NCBI RefSeq assembly: GCF_016801865.2
Contig: NC_068938.1
Coordinates: 13,120,509 to 13,184,508, forward strand
From: Culex pipiens pallens
Taxonomy: Eukaryota > Arthropoda > Insecta > Diptera > Culicidae
Length of the DNA: 64,000 bases
Direction of reading: 5' to 3'
Shown: one piece after another, positions 22,701 to 34,700 of the stretch
Position numbering within the stretch: position 1 is the first letter of the stretch
Layout of the letters: each line of letters starts with the position of its first letter
Notes under the pieces: generated by a model
What the model was told of the DNA's origin: nothing
Database searches by the model: none
Seen by the model: only the letters and a program-made list of their open reading frames with translations
Translations under genes and position numbers: made by a program

Positions 22701-25700
22701 CCGGAGGCCCCGCGGATGTTCCGATGGGGGGACATTTGCCGGACCGTAAGAGTTGGGACATTATGGGTATCAAACATTATGGTTTTTGATACTGGACATG
22801 AAATTTAACATTTCGGGAATAGTGGCCACAATCTGGAGTGGCCGGAGGCCCCGCGGATGTTCCGATGGGGGGACATTTGCCGAACCGTAAGAGTTGGGGC
22901 AATATGGGTATCAAACTTTATGGTTTTTGATACTGGACATGAAATTTGACATTTCGGCAATAGTGGCCACAATCTGGAGTGGCCGGAGGCCCCGCGGATG
23001 TTCCGATGGGGGGACATTTGCCGGACCGTAAGAGTTGGGACATTATGGGTATCAAACATTATGGTTTTTGATACTGGACATGAAATTTAACATTTCGGCA
23101 ATAGTGGCCACAATCTGGAGTGGCCGGAGGCCCCGCGGATGTTCCGATGGGGGGACATTTGCCGAACCGTAAGAGTTGGGGCAATATGGGTATCAAACTT
23201 TATGGTTTTTGATACTGGACATGAAATTTAACATTTCGGCAATAGTGGCCACAATCTGGAGTGGCCGGAGGCCCCGCGGATGTTCCGATGGGGGGACATT
23301 TGCCGGACCGTAAGAGTTGGGACATTATGGGTATCAAACATTATGGTTTTTGATACTGGACATGAAATTTAACATTTCGGGAATAGTGGCCACAATCTGG
23401 AGTGGCCGGAGGCCCCGCGGATGTTCCGATGGGGGGACATTTGCCGAACCGTAAGAGTTGGGGCAATATGGGTATCAAACTTTATGGTTTTTGATACTGG
23501 ACATGAAATTTGACATTTCGGCAATAGTGGCCACAATCTGGAGTGGCCGGAGGCCCCGCGGATGTTCCGATGGGGGGACATTTGCCGGACCGTAAGAGTT
23601 GGGACATTATGGGTATCAAACATTATGGTTTTTGATACTGGACATGAAATTTAACATTTCGGCAATAGTGGCCACAATCTGGAGTGGCCGGAGGCCCCGC
23701 GGATGTTCCGATGGGGGGACATTTGCCGAACCGTAAGAGTTGGGGCAATATGGGTATCAAACTTTATGGTTTTTGATACTGGACATGAAATTTGACATTT
23801 CGGCAATAGTGGCCACAATCTGGAGTGGTCGGAGGCCCCGCGGATGTTCCGATGGGGGGACATTTGCCGAACCGTAAGAGTTGGGGCAATATGGGTATCA
23901 AACTTTATGGTTTTTGATACTGGACATGAAATTTGACATTTCGGCAATAGTGGCCACAATCTGGAGTGGCCGGAGGCCCCGCGGATGTTCCGATGGGGGG
24001 ACATTTGCCGGACCGTAAGAGTTGGGACATTATGGGTATCAAACATTATGGTTTTTGATACTGGACATGAAATTTAACATTTCGGCAATAGTGGCCACAA
24101 TCTGGAGTGGCCGGAGGCCCCGCGGATGTTCCGATGGGGGGACATTTGCCGGACCGTAAGAGTTGGGACATTATGGGTATCAAACATTATGGTTTTTGAT
24201 ACTGGACATGAAATTTAACATTTCGGCAATAGTGGCCACAATCTGGAGTGGCCGGAGGCCCCGCGGATGTTCCGATGGGGGGACATTTGCCGAACCGTAA
24301 GAGTTGGGACATTATGGGTATCAAACATTATGGTTTTTGATACTGGACATGAAATTTAACATTTCGGCAATAGTGGCCACAATCTGGAGTGGCCGGAGGC
24401 CCCGCGGATGTTCCGATGGGGGGACATTTGCCGAACCGTAAGAGTTGGGACATTATGGGTATCAAACATTATGGTTTTAGATACTGGACATGAAATTTAA
24501 CATTTCGGCAATAGTGGCCACAATCTGGAGTGGCCGGAGGCCCCGCGGATGTTCCGATGGGGGGACATTTGCCGAACCGTAAGAGTTGGGGCAATATGGG
24601 TATCAAACTTTATGGTTTTTGATACTGGACATGAAATTTGACATTTCGGCAATAGTGGCCACAATCTGGAGTGGTCGGAGGCCCCGCGGATGTTCCGATG
24701 GGGGGACATTTGCCGAACCGTAAGAGTTGGGGCAATATGGGTATCAAACTTTATGGTTTTTGATACTGGACATGAAATTTGACATTTCGGCAATAGTGGC
24801 CACAATCTGGAGTGGCCGGAGGCCCCGCGGATGTTCCGATGGGGGGACATTTGCCGGACCGTAAGAGTTGGGACATTATGGGTATCAAACATTATGGTTT
24901 TTGATACTGGACATGAAATTTAACATTTCGGCAATAGTGGCCACAATCTGGAGTGGCCGGAGGCCCCGCGGATGTTCCGATGGGGGGACATTTGCCGAAC
25001 CGTAAGAGTTGGGGCAATATGGGTATCAAACTTTATGGTTTTTGATACTGGACATGAAATTTGACATTTCGGCAATAGTGGCCACAATCTGGAGTGGCCG
25101 GAGGCCCCGCGGATGTTCCGATGGGGGGACATTTGCCGGACCGTAAGAGTTGGGACATTATGGGTATCAAACATTATGGTTTTAGATACTGGACATGAAA
25201 TTTAACATTTCGGCAATAGTGGCCACAATCTGGAGTGGCCGGAGGCCCCGCGGATGTTCCGATGGGGGGACATTTGCCGAACCGTAAGAGTTGGGGCAAT
25301 ATGGGTATCAAACTTTATGGTTTTTGATACTGGACATGAAATTTGACATTTCGGCAATAGTGGCCACAATCTGGAGTGGTCGGAGGCCCCGCGGATGTTC
25401 CGATGGGGGGACATTTGCCGAACCGTAAGAGTTGGGGCAATATGGGTATCAAACTTTATGGTTTTTGATACTGGACATGAAATTTGACATTTCGGCAATA
25501 GTGGCCACAATCTGGAGTGGCCGGAGGCCCCGCGGATGTTCCGATGGGGGGACATTTGCCGGACCGTAAGAGTTGGGACATTATGGGTATCAAACATTAT
25601 GGTTTTTGATACTGGACATGAAATTTAACATTTCGGCAATAGTGGCCACAATCTGGAGTGGCCGGAGGCCCCGCGGATGTTCCGATGGGGGGACATTTGC

Positions 25701-28700
25701 CGAACCGTAAGAGTTGGGGCAATATGGGTATCAAACTTTATGGTTTTTGATACTGGACATGAAATTTAACATTTCGGCAATAGTGGCCACAATCTGGAGT
25801 GGCCGGAGGCCCCGTGGATGTTCCGATGGGGGGACATTTGCCGGACCGTAAGAGTTGGGACATTATGGGTATCAAACATTATGGTTTTTGATACTGGACA
25901 TGAAATTTAACATTTCGGCAATAGTGGCCACAATCTGGAGTGGCCGGAGGCCCCGCGGATGTTCCGATGGGGGGACATTTGCCGAACCGTAAGAGTTGGG
26001 GCAATATGGGTATCAAACTTTATGGTTTTTGATACTGGACATGAAATTTAACATTTCGGCAATAGTGGCCACAATCTGGAGTGGCCGGAGGCCCCGCGGA
26101 TGTTCCGATGGGGGGACATTTGCCGGACCGTAAGAGTTGGGACATTATGGGTATCAAACATTATGGTTTTTGATACTGGACATGAAATTTAACATTTCGG
26201 CAATAGTGGCCACAATCTGGAGTGGCCGGAGGCCCCGCGGATGTTCCGATGGGGGGACATTTGCCGAACCGTAAGAGTTGGGGCAATATGGGTATCAAAC
26301 TTTATGGTTTTTGATACTGGACATGAAATTTAACATTTCGGCAATAGTGGCCACAATCTGGAGTGGCCGGAGGCCCCGCGGATGTTCCGATGGGGGGACA
26401 TTTGCCGGACCGTAAGAGTTGGGACATTATGGGTATCAAACATTATGGTTTTTGATACTGGACATGAAATTTAACATTTCGGCAATAGTGGCCACAATCT
26501 GGAGTGGCCGGAGGCCCCGCGGATGTTCCGATGGGGGGACATTTGCCGAACCGTAAGAGTTGGGGCAATATGGGTATCAAACTTTATGGTTTTTGATACT
26601 GGACATGAAATTTGACATTTCGGCAATAGTGGCCACAATCTGGAGTGGCCGGAGGCCCCGCGGATGTTCCGATGGGGGGACATTTGCCGGACCGTAAGAG
26701 TTGGGACATTATGGGTATCAAACATTATGGTTTTTGATACTGGACATGAAATTTAACATTTCGGCAATAGTGGCCACAATCTGGAGTGGCCGGAGGCCCC
26801 GCGGATGTTCCGATGGGGGGACATTTGCCGAACCGTAAGAGTTGGGGCAATATGGGTATCAAACTTTATGGTTTTTGATACTGGACATGAAATTTAACAT
26901 TTCGGCAATAGTGGCCACAATCTGGAGTGGCCGGAGGCCCCGCGGATGTTCCGATGGGGGGACATTTGCCGGACCGTAAGAGTTGGGACATTATGGGTAT
27001 CAAACATTATGGTTTTTGATACTGGACATGAAATTTAACATTTCGGCAATAGTGGCCACAATCTGGAGTGGCCGGAGGCCCCGCGGATGTTCCGATGGGG
27101 GGACATTTGCCGAACCGTAAGAGTTGGGGCAATATGGGTATCAAACTTTATGGTTTTTGATACTGGACATGAAATTTGACATTTCGGCAATAGTGGCCAC
27201 AATCTGGAGTGGCCGGAGGCCCCGCGGATGTTCCGATGGGGGGACATTTGCCGGACCGTAAGAGTTGGGACATTATGGGTATCAAACATTATGGTTTTTG
27301 ATACTGGACATGAAATTTAACATTTCGGCAATAGTGGCCACAATCTGGAGCGGCCGGAGGCCCCGCGGATGTTCCGATGGGGGGACATTTGCCGAACCGT
27401 AAGAGTTGGGGCAATATGGGTATCAAACTTTATGGTTTTTGATACTGGACATGAAATTTAACATTTCGGCAATAGTGGCCACAATCTGGAGTGGCCGGAG
27501 GCCCCGCGGATGTTCCGATGGGGGGACATTTGCCGGACCGTAAGAGTTGGGACATTATGGGTATCAAACATTATGGTTTTTGATACTGGACATGAAATTT
27601 AACATTTCGGCAATAGTGGCCACAATCTGGAGTGGCCGGAGGCCCCGCGGATGTTCCGATGGGGGGACATTTGCCGAACCGTAAGAGTTGGGGCAATATG
27701 GGTATCAAACATTATGGTTTTTGATACTGGACATGAAATTTGACATTTCGGCAATAGTGGCCACAATCTGGAGTGGCCGGAGGCCCCGCGGATGTTCCGA
27801 TGGGGGGACATTTGCCGGACCGTAAGAGTTGGGACATTATGGGTATCAAACATTATGGTTTTTGATACTGGACATGAAATTTAACATTTCGGCAATAGTG
27901 GCCACAATCTGGAGTGGCCGGAGGCCCCGCGGATGTTCCGATGGGGGGACATTTGCCGAACCGTAAGAGTTGGGGCAATATGGGTATCAAACATTATGGT
28001 TTTTGATACTGGACATGAAATTTGACATTTCGGCAATAGTGGCCACAATCTGGAGTGGCCGGAGGCCCCGCGGATGTTCCGATGGGGGGACATTTGCCGG
28101 ACCGTAAGAGTTGGGACATTATGGGTATCAAACATTATGGTTTTTGATACTGGACATGAAATTTAACATTTCGGCAATAGTGGCCACAATCTGGAGTGGC
28201 CGGAGGCCCCGCGGATGTTCCGATGGGGGGACATTTGCCGGACCGTAAGAATTGGGGCAATATGGGTATCAAACTTTATGGTTTTTGATACTGGACATGA
28301 AATTTGACATTTCGACAGCAGTGGTCACAATCCGGAGTGGCCGGAGGCCCCGCGGATGTTCCGATGGGGGGACATTTGCCGGACCGTAAGAATTGTGGCA
28401 ATATGGGTATCAAACTCTATGGTTTTTGATACTGGACAGTTGCATTTGGCCATTATCTGAAGTTAAGCAGTTAAAATAAATTGCTTATTAGGCAGGAAGT
28501 AATAAATAGATTACTGCGATACACATTTTTTTTGTGCCGCTGCGAAAATCTTTTTCTGGAAATTTAGAATAACTATCGCGTAATTAATTAGAGCCCTGTA
28601 AAGGGCAGTTCTAATGTCTGCGATTCAAATTTCCTTTAATGCCGCCGATTGCTTGCAACAGCCTTGCAAAAACATTCCCGCATCTTGGTAACTTTCGAGT

Positions 28701-31700
28701 AGTGAAGAAAAGTCAATTGATTTCACCTCGCTTTCTATTTCAGCTCCACTTGCAATTTCCGTCCCGTTAGTTCGATAGGACGTTAATTATAAGGGAATCT
28801 TGGGGAAATTTGGACCGGACATTCTAATCGAAAATTTCAACAATCATCTTGCAAAGTTCTTTGTCATACTGGTCATGTGTAACATAACCACCTGCACCTT
28901 TTTTTTTTCAGTGTAGTCCATATCCATACCTACAACTTTGCCGAAGACACCAAATCGATCAAAAAATTCCTCCAAAAGATACAGATTTTTGAATTATCTT
29001 ATATCATTTTTGTATGGCCAGCTGCCAAATTTTTATGGGAAATTATATGGACAAACTAATGATGCAAAATGGCTTCTTTGGGCATAACGAAGGCACCAAA
29101 AAAGTTTCAGTCGGATTAAAAAATACAAAAAACTCGAATGACCGAAATCTGAGAGAACTGCTCAGAAGTCGTTTGGAAACATTAGTTTTTTCCATACAAG
29201 CAAGCTTCCCTGCACCGTGCGGTACACGCGGTACACTTGCACCTCGGGTTTGCTTTGCGCCTGCTTTGTTCGGTTTACACCCGTACCCGACTCACACGAA
29301 CCGAGGGTATTTTGGTTCATCGTACCAGTGCACCACGACACTCTCGGTTTGCCGCGTCGGTTTTGTGTCTGGCACTCACCCATGGCATGAACCCGGTGTA
29401 TTAGCCAAGGTGCTTCACTCGTCACGAGCCGAGGTACGTGCCGTGGTAAGCGCTGGCGGTACAAAACGGGTTCAATACCACGACACGTACCACGGCACGC
29501 TGGGTTCATGCCATGGGTGAGTGCCAGACACAAAACCGATGGGGCGAGCCGAGAGTGTCGTGGTGCGCTGGTACGATGTACCAAGATACCAATACAAAAA
29601 TGGGTTCAGGCACGTACCGAAGCTAGAAAACCAAACCCGCGGTGTGCGTTGGCACTGGCGCATGGGAAGCTTGCATACAAGGCTCAATTTTGAATTAATT
29701 TTAGAATAAATAAACATCCAGATTTTTTTTGTTCTGCTGTTCTTCATTGAAAGTTGAATTCCACAAATATGTATTTTTTACTTTCAAATTATTTTGTATG
29801 TTTTTGGGTTTTTTTTAAGCAAAAGTATAGTATAACAAAATAAAAAAAAAAAACCTTAGGTTTATATTTTGTGGAAATGAGTTTGTCTCAGTGTCATCTA
29901 ATGAGCTTTCATTTTTTAACTCGCGATATCTCGGAAACAATTGGTCCGATTTTCAATGTGTTAAAATGAAATAACATAAATTTTGTGAAATTCTCTGCTC
30001 TTTTTAATGAAATTAATTTCGAAATTTATAATCAGGACTAACCAATAAAAAGCGCTTACTTGTAAAATGCCATTTCCAAATAATGGGCCTTATTTTGAAA
30101 TTTCGAGATTACTTTTAGAAGAGCTGAAAATTTCATTAAAGTTTTACTCTTTAACATTGAAAATCTAATCAATAGTTTCCGAGTTATCGCGATTTGCGAA
30201 ATTGGGGCTTATTAGACGTCACTGAGAAAAACTATTTTTCATAAAATTTAAATTTTGATGGGCTGCAACAAGCAGTCTGATTCAAAAAGTAAAAAAAAGT
30301 CTAGAATAGAACACTGATGAAGTCTGCAAGTAGTAGACGAAATACGTATCTGTCAAGATATTAAAAATATATAGCGGAATTAAAAGGAGCAACTCGGCTC
30401 TTTGTATTCATAGTAATGCATTCTGCTAAAACGCTCAACCAAACCACAATAAAAAAAAAGATTGTAAGAATTTTTCTCAAATTTTTTATGGTATTTTTTT
30501 GTTGATGCGCTTTTCTGTCAATAAAGCATTTTTAAATTTCAAACAATTGAGCATTATTGGAAAAAAATCGTAAACGGTGCACTTCATCAAAAAATGTGTA
30601 AAATAATTTCGAATATAAATTTGATTTTGCAATTAATTGTAATTTTTTTGACAAATTTAAAGTTCTCTTTTCTAAGAAATCATTTTTTCCAAAAATTATC
30701 TCTCGTCCAGATTTGGCACCATCATAACTTAACTCTAGAGTAAAAGATGATTTTTTTCGGTCACATAAAAAATCGGAATTTTTTAAAAACACTTGCGAAT
30801 TCAATTTTAAGTAATGGAAAATCGAATAATAAAACTAAAAAAATTGCTGGTTATTTATTTATTTTTCTCAAAAATTCAATTTCAATTTTGCTTATAGGAC
30901 CTAATAAAAAAAGTCTAGAATTAAGTTAATGAAAATATTTTCTGACGTCAGTTTTTTATGTAATTTGCAATCGAATAGCATTTTACAGATTGTTTGATAA
31001 AGCCACTTAAAGCTTAATTTTAACTGAAAAAAATCAGTTTTTACATTTTTTTATTGCCCATTTTTGAAAATAGTTTATTTTCGAAAATTTAAATGAACGT
31101 CCAATAAAATGGCCTAAGAGACATTGAGAATAGAAGAAAAAAAAACAACCTATTATTTTGCAGTACCAAAATCTAAGAACTCAATGATCTAATTTTCAAT
31201 GTTTAAAAATGAAACATTCGTGAAATTTTCCGATCTTTTCGAAAAAAATATTAAAAAAAAATTAAGCAACTCTAACATTTTAAAATGTCCTAATATTGGA
31301 TTTTAGGAAGTATAATCTTTTTGAAAAAAAAAGTTAATCAAAATCATTTACCATTTTTTTCTGAGTAGTCCTTATCGATACCTACAATTTTGCCGAAGAC
31401 ACCAAGCCGATCAGAAAATTCCTTCAAAAAATACAGATTTTCGAATATTTAATTTACGTATAATTTTTGCATGGACAAGTGTCAAAATTGTATGGAGCCT
31501 TGTATGGGCACTAAATGGCTTTTTTGGTCATAAGGAAGGCCCCCAAAAAATTTGAGCCAATTAAAAAAATATATATAAAATCCATTTTCATTTAGAAAAA
31601 ATACAAATAAAAGTCGATTTGTAAAGTAAAAACAAAACATGTCCAAAATGACCTCCTAAAAATTGCCGAAAAACTAATTTTGAAATTACAAAAGGTATAA

Positions 31701-34700
31701 CTTACGTATCACCCCGATGGAAACGCTCTGCCGACGCAGCTTCCGAGGGCCACGCTGCTTGAGGTTGGCGCGGCACCACATGTTGACCTGCACGTAGCTC
31801 CACAGCTTCAGGAACAGGATACAGTACAGGAAGCACACCGCCATGGCACCCACTGTGGGAAGTTGAGTAGAGGCAAACAAGTTGCAGTTAGATTACATGG
31901 CACGTGGACTTGGAGCTCAAGTAATTACCGCACGCGAGAGAGGGTTGGTGTGCAATTAAGTGCGGATTTTTTTTTCAATCTCTCGAGCACAAAGACGCAA
32001 GGCTTAAACCGACACTTACCGAGACTAAAGGTATGCCCTCTGACGTGAATGAACACCATCGGGATCAGAACGACCACAATGATGTTGATCACGTGCACGA
32101 CCATGCCGACATTCTCCAGAGTCGTGGTGCTCATTCCAAACAGCAAATGCGTGTCTTTGGCCAGGCACTTTTCGACCACCAGGCAGAGCACGACCGGGAT
32201 CACCGAATCTGTAACGGAAAAGGTCATTAGAGCCAACCGGAAGTCACCACCCCCGCCAAAACCAACTCACACAACACCAGCGCCAACGACGGGTAGCCCT
32301 CGCCCTCGCCCTTCCCCGTCAGAACCACGAACCACTGGACGGGATCAACGCGAATTCCATACCTGACGAGATCGAACAAAACCATCACTACCTGCACATA
32401 GCCCGGAGGCATCAAACTTGCTACGTACTTGATAAGATTTTCGAGCACCAGCCGAAAGCCTCCCATCGTGAGCAGCAGAAAGCCCCAATTGACCAGGCCG
32501 GTAAAGTTGCCAAAGCCCGAACTCCACGAGAACAGCGAATCCCGCGGTTGGTGGCATCTGGAAGAAGTGAGTTATAAGCGAAACGAAAAGGAGACCACTT
32601 TAATGGCCTTGTTCCGGGAAGGATGAATGGCCATTAGAATGGGACATGGTTTGCGGTGCAGCATGTTTGACATGACTTTATTTGTTGGGAAATGAAAGTG
32701 CAAGTGAAATCTTGAACTTTGCTTGTTTAAAGGAATCTGACTCCATCTAACTCACTCCATCCAATTTGCTGATATGCACTATTTAAATAACTTATTTTGT
32801 AAAACTTTTGATGGAAACTTGCTTGCTCACTTCCTATTGAGATTTATCACTCGATTTCAGTTGGAATCGCTTTTTATGAGCTGAAATTGAACGTCAAAGT
32901 GCCGATTTGGCAACATAAGATGCACGATGGAATTTGATGTCAAAGCAATAAAAAAATTTAAAAAATTGTCCATGATTTGATTATCTACAGTCTTATACAA
33001 ACTATTGAAAATCGAACATCTAGTGCGTACATCCCGGGAAATCCCGGGACAAAATTGCCAGGATTTTTCAAAATTTGGGAATTCCCGAATCCCGGAAATT
33101 TTTCTATTTCGTACCGGGAATTCCCGAAATTGGAAAAAATATATCAAATTTTGTTCTGAAAATTAAGATTTTGGAGAGGAAGTTAAAATAAAAATGTCGA
33201 ATACTAAAAAAATGATAAAATAAAAAAAATATTTAAATTTTACATTGACTGGTATCATTTTATTGGTTGTCTTTTTTCGTTATTTTAGACATTTTAAAAG
33301 ATGTCATTTATAAAAAAATATATATGTTTATTATGGTGCCCAGAAAAAATGACCCCCTGCTCCACAACGGATTTTTGAGTTATTTTAGACATCTGTGTCA
33401 ATTTTGAGCGAAATTGGTTGAGATTAAACCATTGATACCCGAGCCTGAAGTTAGTGAAAAAAATGTGTTTCATACAAAAATGACATTTTTAAATCGCTAA
33501 TAACTTTTCAGGATCGAGTTTTACAGCTTTGGTATGTTGTACAAAGTTGTAGAGCATTAAATTTCCAATAAGATTCTCACTTTTGGGAATATTTGGATAG
33601 AAATAGTGCTCCGTGCAGATCAAACAATAAGAACATAGTTTTTTTCATACATTTTTTTCGATTTTTCCCATACAAACTTCACCCCGGAGTATCAATGGGT
33701 AAATGTTGACCAATTTTGCTCATATTTGGCCCAGAGTCCTAAAATAGCTCAAGGAACAATAATCAGCTTGTGGAGCGAGGTTTTGAAAAAAAGTCCCATA
33801 TTCTGGGCACCCTAATGTTTATAGTTTACTTTATTTGAATCACACTGGATTAAAATTTTTGGTGCGTATAAAATCAAAAGCACAACAAACAAAAAAAACT
33901 AAAAAATCTTTCAAGCTACCGTCGTCAGGGGTGACATTGGGTCTGGGAGGTGAGATTGGGTCATAACATTTTCAGCATTTTTGTATGACCCAATCTCACC
34001 CCCCCAGACCCAATGTCACCCCTGATGACGGTATCTAAAATATGTTATCCTTGTTTAGTTTGAAATGTAGATTATCACCAATTAATAATTTTGAGCTTAT
34101 TATATGATTTTAAGCTTGAAAAACATAACAATTATAATAAAAACATAGATTTTATGACATATTTTTGCTGTTTTCCGGGAAATTCAGAACCCGGGAAAAT
34201 TAGACGCCCTACGAACATTGCATAGTAAAAATTTCAGATAATTAATTCTGCTGGAATTATATAAAACAGTCCAGACTCGCTTATCCGAAGTTCGATAATT
34301 TGATGGTTTCTAAGGGTGTCTCCACGACTCAGAGCAAACACTGAAGCAAATCAAATATGCTTAAAAAAAATAAAATTTCAACGATTTAATAAAACTTAAA
34401 AAAATGAAAATAAGGAAATTTAAGAAATTATAAATAATATAATTTTATAAAAACAAAAAACATTAAAAAAAACAAACATCAAATTGAAAAAACAGACGAC
34501 TAAAAAATAAATAAATAAAAAGAAACAAAAACAGTTTTAAAAAATCAAGCAATTCTAAACATTCTAAAAAAATTAAACTTTAAAATTTTCAAAAAATCAA
34601 GAAAAAATTAAAATATCCAAAAACAACAAACTAAAAATACGGAAAATCCCCTTTTTTTCAAATTGGCAAACTTATTTTTTTGTTGAATATTGTAACTTGA

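Larger units (their letters stand above)
20728..29165. mobile_element. Large palindromic repeat split by later insertion
   Basis: The left end (GACGAGCAATTCTC) and right end (GAGAACTGCTC) are inverted. The arms 20780-21260 and 21720-21991 plus 28899-29130 are inverted copies of one another (GATACACGGTAAAA against TTTTACCGTGTATC; TTTTTTAATCCGACTGAAAC against GTTTCAGTCGGATTAAAAAA). The right arm stops at 21991 and resumes at 28899, so the 6.9-kb segment between is a later insertion. Related copies lie at 31360-31560, 34740-34960 and 58080-60715. No coding capacity was seen. Confidence 0.75.

Noticed and set aside
22385..28135. Repeated minus-strand ORFs of 84-131 codons starting MFDTHNVPTL
   Set aside because: They result from a 141-bp (47-codon) satellite unit. 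Length changes only with a single-base variant that makes or removes a stop.
22395..28437. CRISPR-like array
   Set aside because: Units are contiguous 141-bp satellite monomers without unique spacers, in a eukaryotic intron.
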